NCBI GenBank assembly: GCA_025331125.1
Contig: JAOALB010000030.1
Location: 186,001 to 250,000 of the forward strand
Direction of reading: 5' to 3'
DNA: 64,000 bases
Source of the DNA: Mycogone perniciosa
Lineage: Eukaryota; Ascomycota; Sordariomycetes; Hypocreales; Hypocreaceae
A program made the translations under genes and the position numbers. Shown here piece by piece: positions 45,888 through 56,399 of the stretch (position 1 is its first letter; every line of letters begins with the position of its first letter). The notes beneath the pieces are model-generated. The model ran no database searches. It was not told where the DNA came from and saw nothing but the letters and a program-made list of their open reading frames with translations.

Positions 45888-45896
45888 ATCTGATAA
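45888..45896 (+). promoter_or_regulatory. iron-repressor box ATCTGATAA (SreA/Fep1-type GATA site)
   Basis: Exact match to the extended GATA site ATCWGATAA bound by fungal iron-responsive repressors. It lies 934 bp before the ATG of the FAD oxidoreductase. Confidence 0.5.
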
Positions 45897-46039
45897 GACG
45901 CACACCGTTGGCTAATGCATATCCTAAATCCTTCCGTTAGAGCTTGCCAACAGGAGAAGAGAAATGTGCAAAGTACCGATACTTACTCCGTAGTACGTAC
46001 TTTATTCTTCCCAAGTGGGTGTAGTGGGGCACGCGTCGG

Positions 46040-46048
46040 ATCAGATAA
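46040..46048 (+). promoter_or_regulatory. iron-repressor box ATCAGATAA
   Basis: Second exact ATCWGATAA match, 782 bp before the ATG of the FAD oxidoreductase. Confidence 0.55.
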
Positions 46049-46336
46049 TTTTTCTCGGCAGAGTTCATCACATCGTCCGAGAATCGGCGTTCTCCGTACT
46101 CCTCGTACGAGGGAATTATGCATAAAAAATTAATGAAGAGGAAAAAATAGCTCTTACAGGGCTACCTTGCCTAGTCTGTATAATCCATCCAAATTATGTA
46201 TGTGCAGTGTGGAGTAGTACATACATAACTCTGCACATGTCCATATCCATCTCGGCTCCGATGAGGCCTTCGCGGCGTTATCACTTTCCCCCCGATGTCT
46301 TGAGACTAGGGCCCTGGCGTTAGTTGTGGCTTCGGA

Positions 46337-46345
46337 TCTGATAAC
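46337..46345 (+). promoter_or_regulatory. iron-repressor box ATCTGATAA
   Basis: Third exact match, 485 bp before the ATG. Three such sites in 460 bp make chance unlikely and suggest iron repression of the oxidoreductase. Confidence 0.6.
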
Positions 46346-46821
46346 TTTTAGAGATTCTCAGCCCACACCACACAGGTTAGGTTCACATGCAGAGCTATCC
46401 GTAGGTAGTACGGAGTGCCCATAACGGACTTGATGCTGTGCAATCGAAGAATCGAAATAAAAGGGCCTCAAACCGACCTTTTCTCTCTAGCTTTATGTGT
46501 GTCTGCAGTAGATGTAGTAGTAGTAGAGTAGCAGTTGATTGAAAGTAGATAGCAGCAGTATATCTATGGACATGACAGTTTGCCGACACATTGCGGACAA
46601 TGACCTCGCCCCGAGAGCCAAGCCTTGTTGGCCCCATACCTGTCAATAGTTATACATAGTTAGTATATGTCATTGGCACTGTTTAGTGTTTACTTCCCGA
46701 AATGTGCACCGTATCGTTTTTTTTCTATTTATCCCTCCTCTTTATCATTATCACCTCAGTCCGATCCCAGCAATCACTACTGTTTCGGTACCAGTCACAC
46801 AATAACGGCTCTACGATTATC

Positions 46822-48279
46822 ATGGGCTCAATTCCAGAGACTGTCCCTGTTTTCAGGGTCTTTATTGCAGGTGGCTCTTATGCTGGCATTTCAGCTGCTG
46901 TCAACCTCCTCGATTTAGGTGACGGATTGTCCCCGCGCATGTCGCAGGAGGCATACCCTCACCATCCCAGCGTCCCTCGTATCAACTTTCAGATTACCAT
47001 TGCAGATGAGCGAGATGGATACTGTAGGTCCAAATCACTCTCAACCACCCCTGTATATAGTATGTAAAGCCAGTGTCTAATTCTTGTTAGACCACTTGAT
47101 CGGCTCGCCACTAGCCCTGGCCGACCTAGAGTACGCAAAGAAGGCATGGGTCAAGTTTGACGACATCGCAGCACTGCAGCTCCCCAACGTCAAGTTTGTC
47201 CAAGGCTCAGTCTTCAGCGTCAACTGCGAAACAAAGACAGCCACTGTCATTGACAGGGTGACTAAAGAAGCCACCACTCACCAGTACGACTACTTCGTCG
47301 CCGCAACCGGCCTGCGGAGGTCATGGCCTGTAGTTCCGCAGTCCCTCTCCCAGAAGCAGTATCTCATCGAATGCGAGGGACATATTAACGCTGTCGCCGC
47401 TGCAAAGCACGGAGTGATCGTCGTCGGAGGCGGCGCAGTTGGCATTGAAATGGCAGCCGAGCTGAAGCTCGTGAAGCCTCACCTCAAGGTCACGCTGGTG
47501 CATTCGCGGGACAAGCTGCTTTCAGCTGAGCCATTGCCTGAGGAGTGCAAGGACAGAGTCCTGGAGACGGTCAAGGAGACTGGTGTAGACATTCTACTGA
47601 ACCACCGACTCGCCAGTTCCAACAAGGTTGCATCTGAAGGAGAAGCCAAGTATGAGGTCGAGTTTACCAACGGACACAAAATGGTCGCGAGCCAAGTGAT
47701 TATGGCTGTCTCCAAGAGCGTTTCCACATCGACGTATCTCCCTTCTTCAGCACTCAATCCCGAGGGATATGTCAAGATCCTTTCCAAGTAAGTGACATCA
47801 CATCTGTCAAAAGGGAGCAATGCAACTTACCAACAGTACTTCTCCCTCTAGCATGAGCTTCATCCCTGGCACACCTAATGCCGAGTTCCACTTCTGCGCC
47901 GGCGATCTAGCTAAATGGTCTGGTATTAAGCGCTGCGGTGCCGCCATGCACGGCGGACACTATGCTGCACACAACATCCACCAGACCGCGTTGAAGCAAC
48001 TAGTAAGCCACGAGCCCAAGTTCCAACAGCTTCAAGAGATCCCGCCCATGATTGCCCTGGCTGTGGGCAAGAATGCCGTTGCATATTCGCCGGACGTGGG
48101 GGTGCTGTCTGGCCCTGAGATCATGGAAGGATATTTCAACGATGATTTGGGCTTTAAGAGTAAGTCTTCTTCAGAAAATTGCATGCCCTTTTTATTATAG
48201 TTGAGTGTGCTAACCAATACATGTAGTCTGCTGGAACTATATGCAGTTGGGCGGGAAAAAGACAGAGGCCAAGGTTTGA
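46822..48279 (+). CDS. AMID/FSP1-like FAD-dependent NAD(P)H oxidoreductase
   Basis: Exons 46822-47023, 47091-47787, 47852-48159, 48227-48279; about 419 residues. The FAD-binding Rossmann motif FIAGGSYAGISAAVNL is at residues 14-29 and the NAD(P)-binding motif VIVVGGGAVGIEMAAEL at 176-192. The phrases YDYFVAATGLR and FHFCAGDLAKW are the ATG and GD motifs of pyridine-nucleotide-disulfide-type enzymes. No CxxxxC redox-active disulfide is present, which places it with AIFM2/AMID/FSP1-like enzymes rather than with thioredoxin or glutathione reductases. Such enzymes transfer electrons from NAD(P)H to quinones or similar acceptors. No targeting signal is obvious. It is convergent with the siderophore transporter (350 bp between stops), and both have iron boxes upstream, so a role in iron or siderophore metabolism, for example ferric reduction, is an inference. 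Confidence 0.88.
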
Positions 48280-48629
48280 GCGGCGGTGTCTCCACATACA
48301 TAGTGACAGATATATATCGAGTTTTTTTTTAATTATTCACCTTCCACTAAGAGCCTCATACGAGTTTTTCGGGCTACGGGACCTAGATAGATAGAATTTG
48401 GATACGATGAATGAGGGCTCTGGTAGATGTATATACACATAAAACACAACGGCGTTAGAGGCCTCATGGATTGTTGGCACAGAACATAAGGCTTGTGGAA
48501 ATTTATATCTCTCAGGTTATAAATAAATTATATATTAATTAACTACCATCATCCACATCTTGCGCATTTTGGTATAACAACATCATAATTATATCGTAAA
48601 TGCTAACTATTGCAAATATCGCTCCATGA
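48280..48629. other. A/T-rich convergent 3' spacer
   Basis: 350 bp between the stop codons of the FAD oxidoreductase and the siderophore transporter. A/T-rich with ATAAATAAATTATATATTAATTAA-like stretches suited to 3'-end formation on both strands. No gene. Confidence 0.6.
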
Positions 48630-50625
48630 TTAGAACACCGTACCCTTGACCTGCTTGCGGTTCTTGATATCAATATCGCGCCACATAGCTGTGCCAACCA
48701 GCGCTAGCGACAAGACAGCAGTTGCAGAAATCAACATCGTCCTCTGGGCATCACCATAAGCCCGTTGGATGGCAATGCGAGTGGGCGACCCAACAGGGTA
48801 GGACAACTGGGTGCCAATGTCTGCATAGATCATCGTAATGTTTGGCTGTGCGGATTCAGGGAGATACTCGGCCAATCTAACTGGGAAGACGGCCTGCCAG
48901 ATAGCTGAGGCCACAGTCAGGCCAATGGCACCACCAATGGACGAGGCCATGGCTTCGATGGCCAACACGACAGCGACGTATTGGTGAGTGGTGGCAGCCA
49001 TGGCGGCTGTCTGTTCGCAAATGACAATAGTACCACCAGCAAAGGCAATGAAGATTTGGCACATGATAATATAGCCTGTTGTAACGGAAAGTTAGCCATG
49101 AGGTCCGATATATAGTGGAAAGGGTAGATCTTACCAATGTTGACATCCTGCTGGCGGAAAAGGATCATCAAACCGACACCAAGAATCGTGAGCGGGACGC
49201 CGAAGTAGAGACAGACCCTAACAAAACATGTCAGTATGGCTCACATAAACGGATGTGTCATATACATACCACTTGAACTTTCCGGTGTATCGAATCAAGA
49301 CACCAACAACAATGCCCCACAAGCAGGAACTGTGAAAGTTAGCCTCATGGGTGTTACTTCGAGTTGGTGGCTATCTCTTCTTACCCAATGGTGTAAATCT
49401 GAGCCACGTAACTGGCCTCCGTAACGCTAAGACCGTTGACAACCTGAAGGAAGCTGAGGAAGTAGATGTCCCAGATGTAGAAGCTGATAAACACAGTCGC
49501 AGCCAGAATGTTGGCGCCGATGATAGTGCGGTCTGTAAGCAGCGAATATGGGATAAACGTGACTGGCGCGAACCACTTCTCCCAAACGCCGAAAAGGATG
49601 AGCGTGACAATGCCTCCGACGACAAGGCCGATAATGGTAGGCGACTGCCATCCCTGCTCTTGCCGCGAGTAAATGTTGAATGGGAGGAGGAACATAGCCA
49701 GACCAAAAGAGAGAGCAATCAAGCCAATGACATCGAATTCACGGCAGTAGTGGATGAACGACTGCATGGGGTTGCGGCCACTGTTGCGCACGGGGATAAT
49801 ACCAAGCTGCTTGGCCTTCTTGTTGTAGTGCATGAACAAGAAATACAAGGGCAGGGTGATGGCAGGAGTGATGATGGTAAAGGCGCCGAATCCCCAGCGC
49901 CAGCCTGGGCCCTTCAGGAATGCGCTGGCGACGGGACCAGAGATCCAGGTGGTGATGATGTAGGGTGAGGTGCTGTAGGCGAACATAAGACCTCTTTGAG
50001 AGCGCCTATGTTAGTTTATGATCTCTCAAATGTGCCAAGGGCATGGATGGAGAAACACTAACCGGTTCTTAAGAGAAGTCGTATCAGCAATGAAGATGGA
50101 CAGCGAATAGCCCAGACCGTTGTATCCGACCCAGTAGAAGACCTGTGCGGCGGCATATGTTTGGACGTTGTTGCACGCGGCCATCATGATGAGGCCAATG
50201 GTGGTGAAGATGATGGAAAACAGGTAACCCTGGGGACGACCGAAGACATCGAAAATCTTGGCAAGTGTCAACTTGAAGACACCGCCGATGATGTTGCTGA
50301 TGACGCTGACAGTTGGTGTAAGCGAATGTTGCTGGAAGGATGAAGTAACCCAGATCACAAAGTTGCCAGTGGTGCCCTGCTGCATACTGTCGACAAAGTA
50401 GATGATCCAGATCATGATGAAAGCGGTTATGAGGGCATTCTTTGTCCAGACGGATGTGACAGCCTGGGCATCTTGCACGCCAGCTTGCGCGTCGGTGTCG
50501 ATAGCATCGTCCGAGTCCGATCCATGTGGTTCGACATTGGTAGCCCCAAAGGCATTGCCTTTGAGGTCGCCTTCGCCCTCATGGCTTCGGTTTGGAGTCG
50601 CCTCCAGCTCTTCGGGGATACCCAT
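48630..50625 (-). CDS. MFS siderophore-iron transporter (SIT family, MirB/Sit1-like)
   Basis: Exons 50625-50063, 49993-49385, 49329-49270, 49217-49135, 49075-48630; about 586 residues with consistent phases. A hydrophilic acidic N-terminus of about 60 residues is followed by about 14 membrane helices, typical for SIT proteins. Diagnostic phrases are IIYFVDSMQQGTTGNFVIWV in helix 1, GYLFSIIFTTIGLIMMAACN, then VFYWVGYNGLGYSLSIFIAD, SPYIITTWISGPVASAFL (SIT motif), WRWGFGAFTIITP and AIQRAYGDAQRTM near the end. SIT proteins import ferric siderophores such as ferrichrome, coprogen or triacetylfusarinine across the plasma membrane by proton symport. The siderophore cannot be told from sequence. An iron box lies 876 bp upstream at 51501. 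The next gene (convergent) is an FAD oxidoreductase with three such boxes. Confidence 0.93.
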
Positions 50626-52780
50626 AATGACTGATTTGCCGACGGTGATGTGTTGTAGCAGTACAACCCAAGGTGTGTGTTGCGTGGCAGGCCAGGTATT
50701 AACGAAGTGGGAGCTCGAAGCTCAGGCCGAGGCTTTTGAGAGAAGATGTAAGGGTTGGGAACACAAACGACGGGCACCCTATCTTATTTGTATGTTCGGG
50801 ATGGCTCTCTAAACGAGTAATGCTTGCCTGTCGGTCTTGTCCCTGAACTCAATAGTCCATGGCTTTGGGCTGTTGGTTGCACGACACTCAAATGTTCATT
50901 GGCGACTGACACGGTTCGAGAAGCTGGTCAGTGGGGCAGGTCCAGTACATGGACTAGGGAGATTTCCAAGGCTAGGTGGCCGGGAAATGCCGGGAGTTTT
51001 CGTTCATCTTGCCATGAGTCGTAGATGGATGGGGAGTCAACATATAAGCCGATGCAAAGTTCCATGATCTACGGCGACAACTAACATGTAGGGACATAAA
51101 TCCGATCTGTACACTCACTCTGATGATTCATATTCCATCCCAAGTGCCAGTTTTGACGAAACGGCTGGGAATGTGCGCATGTAAGGCCTGCAGATGAGGA
51201 GGCAAGGAGGGTAGCATCGCTCCATCATAGCATCCTTCAGCCCACACCATGGCAGGGGCCAACACCAGCAGGTGAACCAGGTAGTGCTACGGGTGCCCTC
51301 GGATTGCGCTGGCTCGGCCCCCAGCTCCATAATATCGTAATTATGGTTCTATCTCGTAGCGAGAGCGATCTGCGCGTTCAGGTGCTATTGGCTGTGCTGT
51401 GTTTCCACTGTCTTGCCACCCTGAGAGCTAAAAAAGCGCGCGGCCAGGGGTGCCAAGGCTGAGACTACGAGTACGACTCCGTAGTGGTGAAAACTTTTTG
51501 ATCAGATAAGGAATACGGAGTACGGAGCATGGAGAGCCTGGCATAATCCCGGAATGCATCCTACATAAGTTGAGGGAAGATGAACGGTGGAGTCGGGCCG
51601 TCGTCCGGGGCTAATGATGCATTAGCATGTTTTTTTTTTTACTTTTATTCTTTCAGTCGCTCCGACTACCGGACCTGAAAATACTACCAAAGAGGGAAAA
51701 GATGGAACTGATATTACTCCATCAGTCAGTCGTTTGTTCCAATAAAGTTATCAGATCCGCGGCAGCCACTAGGGCCGGGCCAAGAGTAGTACCGGTACAT
51801 TTGTCTCCATTTTATCCCCTCCAGCTGCTAGCGGCATGAGGGAATTTGAGTAACAAGACCTATGTTATTTCTTTTTAGTATTTCTCTGACCAACAATTCA
51901 TCATGTGGGCTATATAGTACGAAGTGTTCGTGATTCCCCCCCTTTAATTCTTGCGTGGCAAGTGCGGGTAGTTTTATGAATATGAGTGTTTTTTTGAATA
52001 TTATTAGAATTCATAACTGATTGATTCCTCATTGTACATGGCCCCTAGTGGTGAAGAGGTGAAATGCAAGGACAGTGCTTCTTTGTTTTTAAATTTAAAA
52101 ATTTTTAATGAAAAATAATACAGGTCTAGATTTGGAAATTGAATCGATATTAGTGTATTACGTTATTAATGATAGATTGATCGATTAGATGGACTACTGA
52201 TGCTGATTGATAAGATCCGTCAACTACTTTAACTTTGCCTTTAGTCATCCAAGCTTCAACACAGACTTGGACCCCTACCCCAAGATTATGCCCGGCATTG
52301 AAAGGTCACCACGGAATAACGAAACCGAAGACGGGCTATAGCAGATGAAAATATATTAATACTAGCATATAGAACAGCAGGAAGGTTGAAGTTCGATGAA
52401 GTTATTGCAATAGATAATGTAACCACTTTTTGCAGCTAACAGAAGCCAAGCAAACCCTCCACCATCAAAATTTTCTAGCACAGCTAGCCAAGTATTGGCA
52501 ATGGCCTTATATTTTCTAGTCTATACGGTAACGTGGCAATGTTCAGCTAGGTGTCACGATGCATGAAGAGTTTCCGGGACTACGTTTAGAACAAACGGAG
52601 TGTATCACTCTAAATCGCAACGCTAACAACGCACTCGTGCATCATTTGGTGCTCTGAAGCAATTTGCAATATTTACAGGTGATTGTGGAGTGCACTATGG
52701 CTAAATAAGCATGGCCAGGACAAGCAGCTGTAAGACCACATTTCCATTACCCGGGGAAGTCGGTATGGCCGTACTGAACG
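50626..52780. other. upstream region of the siderophore transporter and A/T-rich spacer
   Basis: The first ~1 kb is the transporter promoter and leader. TACGGAGTA occurs at 51514, five bases after the iron box. From about 51900 to 52720 the sequence is A/T-rich (for example TTTTTAAATTTAAAAATTTTTAA at 52087) and lacks ORFs, which may reflect repeat-induced or neutral decay. Confidence 0.5.
51501..51509 (+). promoter_or_regulatory. iron-repressor box ATCAGATAA
   Basis: Exact ATCWGATAA match 876 bp upstream of the start codon of the minus-strand siderophore transporter. No other intact gene lies between. Confidence 0.5.
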
Positions 52781-53673
52781 AGGCGAGGCTGGGGGCCCTC
52801 CCTTTGTGACAGGTTCGTCCCTCTTGACATCAATATTGCCGTCTCACAAACTGCAGGACACAATGACGGCCATAAGTCTCTCGCCCCTATTCCTGGCATG
52901 ACAGTTGTGAAGCTTCCTTTCCCTTATCACAGTGAGTACACCATCTAGAGAGCCCCATCGCCAGACGCCAACGACCCCACCGAATATTACAACCTCTGCC
53001 TCAAGCCCGACTCTTCCTCAGGAACAAATCTCCTGCTCGAGCTCCATTCGCCACAACTCGTCTTCTCGGAATCGACTGACCCAGGTTGGGTGAGCTGCAA
53101 TCACTGTCTAACAACAACACCTAGGCGCGTTCAAGATTTTCTCCATGTATCACTATTGTCCAGGTTGATGTCTCGGGGCGCCGTTACAGCTGGCGACCCG
53201 CAGCATCCAGGACGACCAACAAGCACGACACCGAATCAGACCCGTCAAACCAACACCAGACGTTGTTGTCCACAACCAACAGATCACAAGTTTGAAGGAG
53301 ACAAAGTCCACGGTTACTCTCGGCTGGCGAAATGATGAGCACTCGCGGATGTTCAACTAGTGGAAGTACCACTTGCAATCTATGAGATGTGTTATTCCAA
53401 AAATATACGGATAATTGTGTAAATACTACAACACCTTCTAAGAGTCACAAATAAAACATACTTGCATCTATAACACTTGTATCTACTCAGTGCCGGATAA
53501 TGACTCGTTTGCGTCTTCTCATCCAGTTGGTCAGCAACTTAGTCATAGTCAACTAGTGAAGCCCAGGCGCATGTTCGCACCCAATCGAGTAGTACCACTA
53601 CTACTAGTTATTTGTGGAAAGCCTGGCCAGCAGGAAGGTTGACATGTGTTACGGGGCACCATCTAATCTGATC

Positions 53674-53682
53674 ATCAGATAA
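53674..53682 (+). promoter_or_regulatory. iron-repressor box ATCAGATAA
   Basis: Exact match in the gene-poor interval. Together with the reverse copy at 53825 it may mark the promoter of a lost iron-regulated gene. Confidence 0.35.
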
Positions 53683-53824
53683 GATTTCACAATTACGGGT
53701 GACATTACCTCAAGGTCTACCGCCGTTCCAACAAGAGTAGTATTTTCCGCCCACAGCACGATTCGGCTGCGGCTTCGGCGCGTCTCTTCATAATAGTAGA
53801 CGATCATTTGAGCAATAAAACTTT

Positions 53825-53833
53825 TTATCAGAT
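53825..53833 (-). promoter_or_regulatory. iron-repressor box (reverse strand ATCTGATAA)
   Basis: TTATCAGAT on the plus strand, 142 bp from the preceding box and in opposite orientation. Confidence 0.35.
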
Positions 53834-55960
53834 CTATCAACCTGAATCCGCAAAATTGCCAAGGCTGCGCCAAGGCTATCCATACATGGGTAGGTTGCGT
53901 AGAGAATGTGGAAGACTCGTACTCGTACATACTTATGTACATTAATTTTACCATGAATAATGCCTGTCTGATCCATTCTCGTACGCACATATTGTGGACG
54001 ACGCTATTCAAACCAGGATGTTGCGATATTTTCCTTCGTAACATTCGTCCATGCATTTACTATTAGTCGTATATTCTTGGCAGTGGCTCCATACAACATG
54101 GGAATGGTCTGGTCATTATGTATGCTTTCTCGTACACTGTCTGTCTAGGTCGGACGTTCGATATCACCGAGGAGACGCACATATCGAACTCCGAAGATGC
54201 TCTCATCTCATCGCAAAGACATGAGTGCTGAGAAAATGCCCTCGGCCCGAACAGAGTCTCGTCCACCTTGGCACGGAATACATACCAATAGCCACTTTCT
54301 CTACTCCGCAGGGCCCTGGATAATATTCCACATAGCTTCTGTGTGCTGATTTCCCTACCCCTCTTTCACAGGCCAATGAGTTATTGATGCGTAGAACAAA
54401 TATGATCGGCAAGTCGCCAATGCCTGTTTGTTGGGTCTCCACTTGCAGTCACACCTTGACACATTCTGCATTCTGCATTAGTATCTGATCTACGGAGTAC
54501 GGAGTACTGCCCACGTAAAGAAAAAAAAAGGTTCCTCGAGTGCACCGTTAAGTCGTGACGATCACCTGTCGCTCTCCACACCTCCTTGGTTGCCCGAGGC
54601 TGTTGACCCGCATGCTATAAACACACACCCTCAAGGGAATGCATAACAGTTGGTACGGAAAGTTCTTTTTGGCTGCATTTTGTCGCAGCTACTTCCTACA
54701 ATGGGGCAAACGGCCACAGTCTTTCCCCAAAAGGCTCCGGAGCTATACATAGTTTGGCGAGGCGAATGTGTCGTGGGTATGCTTGCTTTGGATCGTTGGG
54801 GCCGCCGGGATGATCGGAGAACATACATGTAGATGTCAAGCATAAAGCCCTACACAGCATCCATCTCTTGATCTTGAGAGAACCTAGGAAAAATCGCATA
54901 CGAAATTGCCTTGAGCTATTACTATCATTCATTGTGAGGCTTCTATCTTCGAGTTCCTAACCACTGCCTATTATGCACTCAATGATGATGGAAGAGGAGT
55001 TGGTTCAATCAAGCTTCCCGACTAGCCCAGCACGAAGACGACCTCACCCGAGCCAGCTCCCGAGAAAAGAGAGACAGAATTGGGAGTCAACGAGCCAACT
55101 TCCCTCGGCGCAACACCAGAACGACCGAGTCACGAACCAGTCAGTCCCAGTGACAACGACACCAGCGATCTCGAATAACTATGGCCATGGAATTAGGGCT
55201 TGTCATAATTTCTGCAAGGTTGTACAGGCGACATCATTTCTGGGAACGCAGGCCAGCGGTCACAACATGCGGTTGTTCGGTCGAGGGATGGAACCTTAAT
55301 ATACAGGAGGTGGCTTCAGGCTGTTGATCTTGACCATGATCTCCTCATTCCCGTTAGGGATACTGGCGAGCCGAATGCCGAGAGCTGGTTTCTGGGATCT
55401 AATCTCCTGATGAGCTAGGAAACACGATGGAAGTCTCTATTGAAGGCCCCATTTTGTTCCCCTTTGAGAATAGATGCCTCCCAGACAGGTCCCGGAAACC
55501 GAGCAAGACCGGAGACGCTACAAAAGAAGCAACAAGACTCTATCGCATTCGCCGGGGGCAAGGCAAGCAAGCCAACCCCCAAGGCCAGCCTGATGATAGA
55601 ACTTCAGCATCCTCGAGAGTTTGGGCGTCTATTTCCCACGACCTCTTCTGTCGGATGTAAGCAGCAGAGACCTAGCAGCAGACTGTCAACATCTTAACAG
55701 ACCCGAATCTTGACTCCATGACATGGAAAGCCACGCAAATTTCGGGAGGAGGCACATGTGACCCGGATATTCATGCAGCTGAAAAGATGTATGAGGTTTC
55801 ATCTCCAATCTTAACTTCAACACTTCCGCTGTTTATATCTCCTGATAAAAAAATCTCTCGATCTAACTTTCGTTTACTCAAGCGAGCAGGGGACTATAAT
55901 ATCTGGTCTTCCACTTCTCCCCTCGCAGCACAGCATGACGAAAGCCTGTCTATGTAACTT

Positions 55961-56399
55961 TTTAGGCGATAAGCACGTATAAAAGGGGCAAATGTTTAAC
56001 TCATGTTCAAAGCGACGCGAGGAACATTGTGCCGCTATTTCGCTAATATAAATACCACTTAGCAAAGTAGTAAACATAATAGGGTTATGTGTCTCGTGAC
56101 CACCCCAACTCCCACTTCCTCACCAAACCAATCCACCGAAGGGGTATATTCAACTGCTGAGGAAAGAGAAAACACCAAACCAAACCTCTCCAATCCGGTG
56201 CCAGAATATCGTTGAAACGAGAGAAACAGAAAAATGACACTAAGTAATAAAACTCCATTCCAAGCCTCAGTAGTAGACGCCGTGATTCGTCATGTCGCTT
56301 TCCAGTGCCATGCAGACAAAAGTCAAGCAATCCATGGCTTGCACGCTGTTGACCCCAGGCATTCGATTCATACCACTCCTAGGCGCTGTCATAGCCCCT
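55961..56399. other. 3' flank of the clamp-domain gene
   Basis: Intergenic, presumably the 3' untranslated region of the minus-strand gene beginning at 56400. No gene. Confidence 0.45.

Larger units (their letters stand above)
45861..46821. other. upstream region of the FAD oxidoreductase
   Basis: Besides the three iron boxes it carries TACTCCGTA at 45984 and two GTACGGAGT-like variants. There is a pyrimidine-rich stretch at about 46710-46750. No other gene. Confidence 0.5.
52781..55960. other. gene-poor interval with coding-like scraps
   Basis: No intact gene. Several stretches read like protein but are short and interrupted: 52963-53090 (+), TEYYNLCLKPDSSSGTNLLL followed by a tract of similar style; 53090-53335 (+), 81 codons; 54973-55299 (+), 108 codons; 55430-55700 (+), two overlapping frames; and 55300-55400 (-), ALGIRLASIPNGNEEIMVKI. 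I recognise no family. They may be remains of one or more decayed genes or chance. Two TACGGAGTA copies overlap at 54491-54506, and two iron boxes lie at 53674 and 53825. Confidence 0.4.

Noticed and set aside
48630..50625. Drug-proton antiporter (DHA) identity for the MFS protein
   Set aside because: Fourteen helices, the SPYIITTWISGP motif and the AIQRAYGDAQRTM end are SIT-family features.
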